From: CAZBUH01 sp964495095
GTDB taxonomy: Bacteria; Bacillota; Clostridia; Oscillospirales; Oscillospiraceae
Direction of reading: 5' to 3'
Length of the DNA: 27,673 bases
NCBI GenBank assembly: GCA_964495095.1
Contig: CAZBUH010000012.1
Coordinates: 1 to 27,673 of the forward strand
Below are positions 14,401-21,144 of the stretch, piece by piece. The notes beneath the pieces were generated by a model that saw only the letters and a program-made list of their open reading frames with translations, did no database searches and was not told the origin of the DNA. A program made the translations under genes and the position numbers. Position 1 is the stretch's first letter. Each line of letters begins with the position of its first letter.

Positions 14401-14566
14401 TAAAAATCTTTTTTCGCTCTGATTATACAGGACTTTTTTGCCCCTATTACAGCTTTATTTTTTCCGCCCCAATATTTTTCCCCTCTTCCCGCCCCCATTT
14501 CTCTTTTTACAAAAGAGAAACGGCCGCGGCCGGTCAAAGAGAAAAGCGCGGGGGATTCCGATTTCC
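14401..14566. other. Non-coding flank of repeat copy 2
   Basis: No gene is seen. A perfect hairpin with arms TTTCTCTTTT (14498-14507) and AAAAGAGAAA (14511-14520) sits just left of copy 2. Its pyrimidine/purine arm style matches the hairpin inside copy 1, so the repeat family may extend leftward here in a diverged form. Confidence 0.4.
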
Positions 14567-14842
14567 CCCGCACCCCTTGAAACGGGCAGGGGACTGCCGT
14601 CCCCTGCACCCAGAACTTGCCCAGCGGCTGTTAAACTACCACCCGCACGGAACTGCCTGCGATCTTCCCGTAGAAGCCCGTCGTCAATCCGTTAAGAACA
14701 CCGATGATGCCTTCGGCTGTAAGTGCCCCCGGGAGGCGAGCGTTTTCTTTTCTTTGACCGCTCAAGCGGCCGTTTCTTTTCTTTTGCGCTGCAAAGAAAA
14801 GAAATGGGGGGCTTGAAAGCCCTGCACCCCCGGGTGCGTACA
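14567..14842. repeat. Dispersed direct repeat, copy 2
   Basis: This 276-bp partner of 12494-12766 is in the same orientation. It contains the hairpin GCAGGGGA/TCCCCTGC near 14586-14607, a block of high identity at about 14660-14725, and a variable A/G-rich hairpin region at 14745-14805 (arms TTTCTTTTCTTT and AAAGAAAAGAAA). The minus-strand reading frame ending at 14631 is open through the copy and aligns with the frame in copy 1. To its right a CCCTTG-GGCCGG-CAAGGG hairpin (near 14849-14866) resembles the loop region of the copy 1 hairpin. Confidence 0.85.
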
Positions 14843-15022
14843 GTCCCCCCCTTGGGCCGGCAAGGGAAAAGAAATAGGATACGGAAAACAGGAAAATTAA
14901 TATAAAAAATGTGCAAAATTATGTCCTTTGTCATGGGTATTTGAGAAAATATTTCAATTCTTTACAATATTTGATTTTTTGGTCCCTTTTTCATTTTTTG
15001 CACTGTACATTTTAAAGCGTTC

Positions 15023-15031
15023 TGTTATAAT
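15023..15031 (+). promoter_or_regulatory. Extended -10 promoter of prs
   Basis: TGTTATAAT at 15023-15031 is an extended -10 element (TGn-TATAAT). The -35 position holds only a weak CTGTAC/TGTACA, which fits an extended -10 promoter. The region from 14843 to 15022 is AT-rich and holds no gene. Confidence 0.65.
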
Positions 15032-15094
15032 ATGAATGTAAAAAATTAAATACGCTTCTGCGGTCATATAATGAAAACAGGGAGGATTAAGCCA

Positions 15095-16057
15095 ATGATA
15101 TCCCACGGAAAAGACCTTAAAATTTTTTCCGGCAACGCCAACAAACCTCTTGCCGAGAACATCTGCCGCTGCATCGGCTACAAGCTTGGGGACAACAACA
15201 TTACAAGCTTCTCCGACGGAGAAATTTCCGTTTCCCTCAATGAGACGGTCCGCGGCTCCGACGTGTTCCTTATCCAGTCCACCTGCAGCCCGGTAAACAA
15301 CAACCTTATGGAGCTGCTGCTGATGATTGATTCCTGCAAGCGCGCCTCCGCAGGCCGCATCACGGCGGTCATACCCTATTTCGGATACGCCCGCCAGGAC
15401 CGGAAGGCCAAGGCCAGAGACCCCATCTCCGCAAAGCTGGTGGCGAATCTGCTCACCTCCGCCGGAGCCGACCGTGTGCTTACCATGGATCTCCACGCCC
15501 CTCAGATACAGGGCTTTTTCGATATCCCCGTGGACAACCTGCTTGGCAGCTCCATCTTTTCCGACCATTACATAAAGCGCTTCGGTGAAAACAACCCCGA
15601 CCTTATCGTAGTCTCCCCCGACGTTGGCTCCGTGTCCAGGGCAAGGACCTTTGCCCACGCCATAGGCACAAACCTGGCTATCGTGGATAAGCGCCGGGAA
15701 AAGGCAAACCAGTCCGAGGTCATGAACATAATAGGCGACGTCCGCGATAAGGACGTTATCCTCCTGGACGACATGGTGGACACCGCCGGCAGCCTCTGCG
15801 GCGCGGCAAAGGCTCTGTCGGAAATCGGCGGCGCTAAGAAAATTTATGCCTGCGCCACTCACGGCGTCCTCTCCGGCCCGGCTATCGACAGGATAAACGA
15901 GAGCTGCATTACAGAACTCCTGTTCCTGGACACCATCCCCTATCCCGCCGAAAAGGAGTGCAGCAAGATAAAGTATCTCCCTGTGGCCCCCATGTTCGCC
16001 GAGGCTATCGAGAGAGTTTACGAGGAAGTTTCCATTTCCACCCTGTTCAGAAACTAA
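15095..16057 (+). CDS. prs: Ribose-phosphate pyrophosphokinase
   Basis: A 320-aa enzyme that makes PRPP from ribose 5-phosphate and ATP, feeding purine, pyrimidine, histidine, tryptophan and NAD synthesis. Landmarks run in order: LKIFSGNANKPLAENIC, the flexible-loop YFGYARQDRKAKARDPISAK, the metal and ATP site LTMDLHAPQIQGFFDIPVDN, VVSPDVGSVSRAR, and the PRPP-binding loop VILLDDMVDTAGSL. The length is normal. The ATG at 15095 follows GGGAGG with 9 nt spacing; an ATG at 15071 lacks a ribosome site. An extended -10 promoter precedes it and pth follows, beyond a terminator-like hairpin. Confidence 0.97.
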   Translation: MISHGKDLKIFSGNANKPLAENICRCIGYKLGDNNITSFSDGEISVSLNETVRGSDVFLIQSTCSPVNNNLMELLLMIDSCKRASAGRITAVIPYFGYARQDRKAKARDPISAKLVANLLTSAGADRVLTMDLHAPQIQGFFDIPVDNLLGSSIFSDHYIKRFGENNPDLIVVSPDVGSVSRARTFAHAIGTNLAIVDKRREKANQSEVMNIIGDVRDKDVILLDDMVDTAGSLCGAAKALSEIGGAKKIYACATHGVLSGPAIDRINESCITELLFLDTIPYPAEKECSKIKYLPVAPMFAEAIERVYEEVSISTLFRN

Positions 16058-16097
16058 AACGCCGACGGCGGGAACCCGCCGGGAGGCCCGAATCCTT

Positions 16098-16137
16098 ATC
16101 GGGGAAAACGTAACGCTTTCCCCGATGTATTTTTTTA
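16098..16137 (+). terminator. Terminator or attenuator between prs and pth
   Basis: Arms ATCGGGGAAA (16098-16107) and TTTCCCCGAT (16117-16126) are followed by GTATTTTTTT. The T run ends just before the AAGAGG ribosome site of pth. A second hairpin, CGGCGGG/CCCGCCG (16066-16081), lies just upstream. No separate pth promoter is obvious, so pth may depend on read-through. Confidence 0.8.
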
Positions 16138-16148
16138 AGAGGTATGCT

Positions 16149-16739
16149 ATGTTTTTCAAAAAATCGAGCGGCAGCCCCGCGTGGCTGGTGGTTTTCCTGG
16201 GAAATCCCGGCCTCAAATACTCCGGCACCAGGCACAACGCCGGCTTTATGGTCTCGGAGGCGGCGGAGGCAAAGTTCGGTGTGAAAATAGACAGGCTCAA
16301 ATTTAAGGCCCTGACCGCCCTCTGCACCGTCTCCGGCCAGAAGGTCCTGTTTATGAAGCCCCAGACCTATATGAATCTTAGCGGCGACGCGGTGCGCCCC
16401 GCCATGAGCTTCTACAAAATACCCCTGGACCGTGTGCTGGTGGTGTCCGACGACGTTTCAATGCCCGTGGGCAAGCTGCGGATAAGGCGCAGCGGCTCGG
16501 CAGGCGGCCATAACGGCCTTAAGGACATAATCGCCAAATGCGGCGGAGAGGGCTTTCCCCGGATAAAGCTGGGCGTCGGCGCGAAGCCCGAGGGCTGGGA
16601 TATGGCAGACTGGGTGCTGAGCCGTTTTGCCGGCCAGGACGCGGAGACGATGGAGGCCGCCGCAAAGCGCGCCGCGGAGGCCATCGGGGAGCTTATCGGC
16701 TCCGGCGTGGACAGCGCCATGAATAAATTCAACTCCTGA
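16149..16739 (+). CDS. pth: Peptidyl-tRNA hydrolase
   Basis: A 196-aa enzyme that releases peptides from peptidyl-tRNA shed by stalled ribosomes. The catalytic set is intact: FLGNPGLKYSGTRHNAGF with catalytic His29, MKPQTYMNLSG, VVSDDVSMPVGKLRIRRSGS with the conserved Asp, GGHNGLKDI, and RIKLGVGAKP. The commonly seen DDLDLP sequence is DDVSMP here, a mild variation. The ATG at 16149 follows AAGAGG with 6 nt spacing; an ATG at 16125 lies within the preceding terminator. The N terminus carries about eight more residues than many homologues. The prs-pth pairing is common in Firmicutes. Confidence 0.95.
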   Translation: MFFKKSSGSPAWLVVFLGNPGLKYSGTRHNAGFMVSEAAEAKFGVKIDRLKFKALTALCTVSGQKVLFMKPQTYMNLSGDAVRPAMSFYKIPLDRVLVVSDDVSMPVGKLRIRRSGSAGGHNGLKDIIAKCGGEGFPRIKLGVGAKPEGWDMADWVLSRFAGQDAETMEAAAKRAAEAIGELIGSGVDSAMNKFNS

Positions 16740-16831
16740 AAACGCGAAAATTCCTTTCCGATTTACCGCACTTTACCGGAGAAGAATTTTTTCATTTTTT
16801 CAGATTGGTATATGCGTAAATCAATATTTGA

Positions 16832-16860
16832 TTGACTAAAACCCCGGCATGTGGTAATGT
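16832..16860 (+). promoter_or_regulatory. Promoter of the acn-icd operon
   Basis: TTGACT (16832-16837) and TAATGT (16855-16860) are 17 nt apart, and the acn ATG is at 16895. It lies 92 nt past the pth stop, in an AT-rich gap without a clear terminator. Confidence 0.65.
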
Positions 16861-16894
16861 CTTACTATATCTTTTTGCGAGAGTGATTTTGAAA

Positions 16895-19156
16895 ATGAGC
16901 ATGATCGAACTGAAGGAGACCGGCGTATATCTTCTGAACGGCCGCCCTGTGGACGCCGCCTCCGCCGGAGGTGTCCGGCCCCCGGAAAAAGCCCGGGAGG
17001 GCACCATGGCATACACCATACTTCGCCGCCACAACAAAAACGGCGAGCCGGGGAAGCTGAGCGTCCTGTTTGACGCGATGATTTCCCACGATATCACCTA
17101 TGTGAGCATAATCCAAACGGCCCGGGCCTCCGGGATGACCCGTTTTCCTATCCCCTACGCGCTCACAAACTGCCACAACAGCCTCTGCGCCGTGGGCGGC
17201 ACCATAAACGAGGACGACCACGCTTTCGGCCTGTCCGCCGCCAAAAAATACGGCGGCATATACGTCCCGGCAAACCAGGCGGTCATACACCAGTTTGCCC
17301 GGGAAAAGCTGGCTGGCTGCGGAAAAATGATACTCGGCTCCGATTCCCACACCCGCTACGGCTGCTATGGCGCCCTGGCCGTGGGCGAGGGCGGCGGCGA
17401 GCTTACAAAGCAGCTTCTCAGGAACACCTGGGATATGGACGCGCCGGAGGTGGTGCTGGTATGGCTCGAGGGCGCGCCGAGGCACGGCGTGGGCCCTCAC
17501 GACGTGGCCATCGCCCTCTGCGGAGCCACCTTCCCCAACGGCTTTGTGAAAAACCGCATACTTGAATTTGCGGGCCCCGGCGCGGCGGGCCTCTCGATGG
17601 ATTTCCGCACCGGGATCGACGTTATGACCACCGAGACAAGCTGCCTCTCCTCCATCTGGACTACCGATGGAACCGTAAAGGACTTTTACGAAAAGGTGGG
17701 CCGTCCGGAGGACTACATGGAGCTTAAGCCGGAAAACGGCGCCTACTACGACAGGATGGTAAAAATAAATCTCGACGAAGTGGAGAGCATGATAGCGCTG
17801 CCCTTCCACCCCTCCAAGGCGTACACCGTACACGAGCTTCAGGAAAACGCCGATGAAATATTCGCCGAGGTGGAGGCCGCCTGCAACAGGGAGCTGGCGG
17901 GCAAGGTCTCCCTGGACCTCCACGGCTGCATACAGGACGGCAGAATAATGGCATCCCAGGGGGTCATAGTGGGCTGCGCCGGCGGTATGTACGAAAATAT
18001 ATCCGAAGCCGCCGACATTCTCCGGGGAAAGGACATCGGGAACGGTTATTTCGACCTCTCCGTATACCCCTCCTCCGCCCCCATAAACCTGGCGGTCATA
18101 CGGGACGGCCTTGCCGCCTCCCTTATAGAGTCGGGCGCTGTTTTAAAGCCCGCCTTCTGCGGCCCCTGCTTCGGCGCAGGCGACACGCCGGCCCACAACA
18201 CGCTGTCAATCCGCCACGCCACCCGCAATTTTGCAAACCGGGAGGGGTCCAAGCCGGGAAACGGCCAGATAGCCTCTGTGGCACTTATGGACGCCAGGAG
18301 CATCGCCGCCACCGCGTTAAACGGCGGCGCTCTCACCGCCGCGACGGATATCGATTACGATATCGCTCCCCGGGAGTATAAATACGACGGCGCCGTATAC
18401 GAAAAGCGCTGCTATTTCGGTTTCGGCAAGGCCGACCCCTCTGTTGATCTGAAATTCGGCCCCAACATACGGGATTGGCCGAAAATACCGGAGCTTAAGG
18501 ACGATCTTCTTATCCAGCTCTGCGCCGTTGTACAGGACGAGGTGACCACCACCGACGAGCTTATCCCCTCCGGAGAGACGTCCTCCTACCGCTCAAATCC
18601 CATCGCCCTTGCGGAATTCACCCTCAGCCGCCGGGCGCCGGACTATGTATCCCGCTCCAAATTTGCAAGGACGATGAACGAGGAGCTGCTGGCCGGGGCT
18701 ATGCCCGGCGACGTGGCCCTTGCCCTTTCCAGAGTGGACGGCTCCGCCGAAAGCCTCTCGGCGGGCTCCTGCATTTTTGCCAGAAAGCCCGGCGACGGCA
18801 GCGCCAGGGAACAGGCCGCCTCCTGCCAGCGTGTGCTGGGGGGCTTCGCCAACATCTGCTATGAGTACGCCACAAAGCGCTACAGGAGCAACTGCATAAA
18901 CTGGGGAATAATCCCCTTTACAATAGACCGTTCCGTGAAATTCGACTGTTCCGCCGGTGATTTTATTTATATCCCCGGTATCAGGCAGGGAATTCTGGAG
19001 GGGAAAGAGGAGTTTTCCGCAAAGCTTATCACCGCCGGCAGCACGGAGGATATTACCCTGTTCTGCCGCGGCCTTACGGAAAAAGAGCGGCTGATACTGA
19101 CTTGCGGATGCCTTATAAATTACTACGCCGCCGTAAACAGAGGTGAGATAAAATGA
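16895..19156 (+). CDS. acn: Aconitate hydratase (aconitase-family hydratase)
   Basis: A 753-aa monomeric enzyme expected to interconvert citrate and isocitrate through cis-aconitate with a 4Fe-4S cluster. It belongs to the YbhJ-like branch, often annotated only as hydratase. The cluster ligands are visible: Cys361 in VIVGCAGGMYEN, and Cys422 and Cys425 in FCGPCFGAGD, very close to the Cys358/421/424 pattern of mitochondrial aconitase. ILGSDSHTRYGCYGALAVGE matches the family's N-terminal substrate region. The swivel domain at the C terminus includes YRSNCINWGIIPF. A longer frame starting at a TTG at 16832 is rejected because that TTG is the -35 box. The gene overlaps icd by 4 nt, which strongly supports an aconitase role. 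No citrate synthase gene is in the window. Confidence 0.85.
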   Translation: MSMIELKETGVYLLNGRPVDAASAGGVRPPEKAREGTMAYTILRRHNKNGEPGKLSVLFDAMISHDITYVSIIQTARASGMTRFPIPYALTNCHNSLCAVGGTINEDDHAFGLSAAKKYGGIYVPANQAVIHQFAREKLAGCGKMILGSDSHTRYGCYGALAVGEGGGELTKQLLRNTWDMDAPEVVLVWLEGAPRHGVGPHDVAIALCGATFPNGFVKNRILEFAGPGAAGLSMDFRTGIDVMTTETSCLSSIWTTDGTVKDFYEKVGRPEDYMELKPENGAYYDRMVKINLDEVESMIALPFHPSKAYTVHELQENADEIFAEVEAACNRELAGKVSLDLHGCIQDGRIMASQGVIVGCAGGMYENISEAADILRGKDIGNGYFDLSVYPSSAPINLAVIRDGLAASLIESGAVLKPAFCGPCFGAGDTPAHNTLSIRHATRNFANREGSKPGNGQIASVALMDARSIAATALNGGALTAATDIDYDIAPREYKYDGAVYEKRCYFGFGKADPSVDLKFGPNIRDWPKIPELKDDLLIQLCAVVQDEVTTTDELIPSGETSSYRSNPIALAEFTLSRRAPDYVSRSKFARTMNEELLAGAMPGDVALALSRVDGSAESLSAGSCIFARKPGDGSAREQAASCQRVLGGFANICYEYATKRYRSNCINWGIIPFTIDRSVKFDCSAGDFIYIPGIRQGILEGKEEFSAKLITAGSTEDITLFCRGLTEKERLILTCGCLINYYAAVNRGEIK

Positions 19157-20346
19157 TCCGGATGAAAACCCCCTTAGTGGAGATGGACGGGGACGAGATG
19201 ACCCGCATACTGTGGCGGATGATAAAGGAAAAGCTCATCCTGCCCTTTGTGGACTTAAAAACCGAATATTACGACCTGGGGCTTTTAAACCGCAACGCCA
19301 CCGGCGACCAGGTGACAGCGGACGCCGCCAACGCCGCGAAAAAATACGGCGTTGCCGTAAAATGCGCCACCATAACGCCCAATAAGCAGCGCATGGAGGA
19401 ATACCCGGAGCTTACGGAGATGTGGAAAAGCCCAAACGCCACCATCCGCTCCATACTGGACGGCACCGTTTTCCGCACGCCGATAGTTATCCCCGCCATA
19501 AAGCCCGCAGTGAAAAACTGGGAAAAGCCCATAACCATCGCCCGTCACGCTTACGGCGACATATATAAGGCCGTGGACATGCGCACAGAGGAGCCGGGGG
19601 AATGCACAATGACCTTCAGGGGCAGAAGCGGCAGCGAAAAGACGCTCTCTGTCCAGAAGGTGGACGGGCCCGCCGTCTGGCAGGGCGCCCACAATAAAGA
19701 GGAGAGCATCCGCAGCTTTGCCCGGGCCTGCTTCCAGTACGCCGTGGACACAAGGCAGGATCTGTGGTTTTCCACAAAGGACACCATCGCCAAAATATAC
19801 GATGGGGCGTTTAAAGAGATATTCCAGCAGGAATTTGAAAGCTACGAGGCCAAATTCCGGGAGCTGGGCATAACATATTTCTACACCCTTATAGACGACG
19901 CCGTGGCCCGGGTCATCCGCTCAAAGGGCGGCTTTATCTGGGCCTGTAAGAACTACGACGGCGACGTGATGAGCGACATGGTCTCCACCGCCTTCGGAAG
20001 CCTCGCCATGATGACCTCCGTGCTGGTCTCCCCGGACGGCTGCTATGAATATGAGGCCGCCCATGGCACCGTGACACAGCACTATTACCGCTGGAAAAAG
20101 GGCGAAAAGACCTCCACAAACCCCATAGCCACTATCTTCGCCTGGACCGGCGCACTGAGAAAGCGGGGCCAGCTCGACGGCATAGACGAGCTCTCCGGCT
20201 TTGCCGGCAGGCTGGAGGACGCCTGTCTCGGCACGCTGAACTCCGGAATCATGACAAAAGACCTTGTAAACCTCACAGAGCCCGGTTTTAACGCGAAAGC
20301 GGTCACAAGCGAGGAATTCCTCGACGCCGTATCGGCGCGGCTGTGA
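19153..20346 (+). CDS. icd: NADP-dependent isocitrate dehydrogenase, type II (IDH1-like)
   Basis: A 397-aa enzyme that oxidatively decarboxylates isocitrate to 2-oxoglutarate, supplying glutamate carbon and NADPH. It resembles eukaryotic cytosolic IDH rather than the E. coli type: PLVEMDGDEMTRILW, SPNATIRSILDGTVFRTPI for substrate, ITIARHAYGDIYKAVD, IWACKNYDGDVMSDMVSTAF with metal Asp residues, and the coenzyme site EAAHGTVTQHYYRWKKGEKT with TSTNPIATIFAWT. The ATG at 19153 follows GAGGTGA and overlaps the acn stop as ATGA, indicating coupled translation. With acn it forms an oxidative half-TCA branch, usual in anaerobes that make glutamate but do not run a full cycle. A very strong terminator follows. 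Confidence 0.97.
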   Translation: MIRMKTPLVEMDGDEMTRILWRMIKEKLILPFVDLKTEYYDLGLLNRNATGDQVTADAANAAKKYGVAVKCATITPNKQRMEEYPELTEMWKSPNATIRSILDGTVFRTPIVIPAIKPAVKNWEKPITIARHAYGDIYKAVDMRTEEPGECTMTFRGRSGSEKTLSVQKVDGPAVWQGAHNKEESIRSFARACFQYAVDTRQDLWFSTKDTIAKIYDGAFKEIFQQEFESYEAKFRELGITYFYTLIDDAVARVIRSKGGFIWACKNYDGDVMSDMVSTAFGSLAMMTSVLVSPDGCYEYEAAHGTVTQHYYRWKKGEKTSTNPIATIFAWTGALRKRGQLDGIDELSGFAGRLEDACLGTLNSGIMTKDLVNLTEPGFNAKAVTSEEFLDAVSARL

Positions 20347-20362
20347 CGGAAAATTTCAGAGG

Positions 20363-20406
20363 GCCGCCCGGATTCCCGCAAGGAGCGGGAATCCGGGCGG
20401 CTCTTT
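20363..20406 (+). terminator. Rho-independent terminator of acn-icd
   Basis: Perfect 17-bp arms (20363-20379 and 20385-20401, beginning GCCGCCCGGATT) surround the loop AAGGA and are followed by TCTTT. Confidence 0.9.
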
Positions 20407-20416
20407 AAAAACGTAT

Positions 20417-20444
20417 AAATTAGTTATGACAAACTAACTAATTT
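20417..20444 (+). promoter_or_regulatory. Inverted repeat 1 upstream of feo
   Basis: Arms AAATTAGTTA (20417-20426) and TAACTAATTT (20435-20444) flank an 8-nt centre. It lies about 40 nt upstream of the -35 box. The TTAG/CTAA core is the same as in the two repeats downstream. Confidence 0.6.
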
Positions 20445-20485
20445 TGTCTAAAGCTCCAAAAGTGAACTTCGGCCCGCAAATCCCA

Positions 20486-20514
20486 TTGACAAATCCGGGC
20501 AAGGTGAATATTAT
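20486..20514 (+). promoter_or_regulatory. Promoter of the feo operon
   Basis: TTGACA (20486-20491) and TATTAT (20509-20514) are separated by exactly 17 nt. Transcription would start near 20521, inside inverted repeat 2. Confidence 0.8.
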
Positions 20515-20518
20515 AATA

Positions 20519-20542
20519 TTTAGTTAGCAGATGCTAACTAAA
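20519..20542 (+). promoter_or_regulatory. Inverted repeat 2, operator at the feo transcription start
   Basis: Arms TTTAGTTAGCA (20519-20529) and TGCTAACTAAA (20532-20542) have a 2-bp centre and cover the predicted start site. The TTAG...CTAA core resembles the DtxR/IdeR/MntR family consensus TTAGGTTAGCCTAACCTAA more than a Fur box. A repressor bound here would block initiation. Confidence 0.7.
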
Positions 20543-20551
20543 ATTTACAGC

Positions 20552-20575
20552 AAAGGTTAGAGGCTTCTAACCTTT
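20552..20575 (+). promoter_or_regulatory. Inverted repeat 3 beside the feoA ribosome site
   Basis: Arms AAAGGTTAGA (20552-20561) and TCTAACCTTT (20566-20575) have a GGCT centre, and the GGAAAGGAG ribosome site begins right after. It contains GGTTAG/CTAACC, the closest of the three to the classical DtxR half site. It could also act as an mRNA hairpin that limits translation. Confidence 0.6.
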
Positions 20576-20590
20576 TGGAAAGGAGCAGCC

Positions 20591-20803
20591 ATGATGCCGC
20601 TTACGCTTGCCAATGTGGGCGAAGAGAACACGATAAAAAAGGTCGGCGGTAATCCGGAGGTCAAAAAGCACCTGGAAAATCTTGGCTTTGTGGCCGGGGG
20701 AAACGTGACGGTCATCACAGCCATCGGCGGAAACGTTATAGTGAATGTGAAAGACGCCCGAGTGGCCATAAGCCGGGAAATGGCTCAGAAAATAATGATC
20801 TGA
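20591..20803 (+). CDS. feoA: FeoA-type SH3-like iron transport protein (first copy)
   Basis: A 70-aa cytosolic protein with the FeoA SH3-like fold, thought to bind and modulate the FeoB GTPase permease. The hallmarks are present: KKVGGNPEVKKHLENLGF, VAGGNVTVI and NVIVNVKDARVAISREMAQKIM. Two adjacent ATG codons follow AAGGAG and either could start it. It is the first of two tandem feoA genes. The two differ clearly in sequence (only the LG-F/MG-I, G-x-V and A-I/S-I positions align), so this is an old duplication or two distinct subfamilies, not a recent repeat. The gene sits behind three inverted repeats that suggest iron repression. Confidence 0.92.
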   Translation: MMPLTLANVGEENTIKKVGGNPEVKKHLENLGFVAGGNVTVITAIGGNVIVNVKDARVAISREMAQKIMI

Positions 20804-20846
20804 GGGCCGCTCTGCCCCCAGTCAAAAAGAAGGAGGAGTACACAGC

Positions 20847-21068
20847 ATGAGGACATTGAGAGATGCCAAAGTGGGAGACACCGTCAAGGTCGTGAAGCTC
20901 CATGGCGAGGGCGCTGTAAAGCGCCGCATTATGGACATGGGCATCACCAGGGGCGTGGAGGTCCACATCCGCAAGGTCGCCCCCCTGGGGGACCCGGTGG
21001 AGGTCACGGTGAGGGATTACGAGCTCTCCATCAGGAAGGCCGACGCCCAGATGATAGAGGTGGAATAA
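20847..21068 (+). CDS. feoA: FeoA-type iron transport protein (second copy)
   Basis: A 73-aa protein with the classical FeoA pattern: LRDAKVGDTVKVVKLHGEGA, VKRRIMDMGITRGVEVHIRK, and the closing APLGDPVEVTVRDYELSIRK. It carries the PLGDP turn seen in many FeoA proteins, which the first copy lacks. The start follows AAGGAGGAG. It lies 43 nt after the first feoA and 76 nt before feoB. A short GC hairpin with a T run (21077-21099) separates it from feoB. Confidence 0.95.
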   Translation: MRTLRDAKVGDTVKVVKLHGEGAVKRRIMDMGITRGVEVHIRKVAPLGDPVEVTVRDYELSIRKADAQMIEVE

Positions 21069-21076
21069 ACTGTTCC

Positions 21077-21099
21077 GGGGCGCGGCCCCAATATTTTTT
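21077..21099 (+). terminator. Terminator-like hairpin between feoA and feoB
   Basis: GGGGC (21077-21081), a GCG loop and GCCCC (21085-21089) are followed by AATATTTTTTG. The stem is only 5 bp, so it is more likely a partial attenuator than a full stop. It could keep FeoA output above FeoB. Confidence 0.45.
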
Positions 21100-21144
21100 G
21101 AAGGTCAGTCAGGCTGATCTGATCAAAAAGGAAGGAGAAAAGCA

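Noticed and set aside
12494..14842. CRISPR array or insertion sequence
   Set aside because: There are only two long repeats, far apart, with no spacers between short repeats, no transposase and no terminal inverted repeats typical of an IS.
14954..16327. 457-aa minus-strand frame over prs and the start of pth
   Set aside because: It is antisense to two certain housekeeping genes and crosses the terminator between them; no protein family is recognisable.
16832..16894. N-terminal extension of aconitase from a TTG at 16832
   Set aside because: The TTG is the first half of the -35 box of a TTGACT-17-TAATGT promoter, and the added residues do not look like the family.
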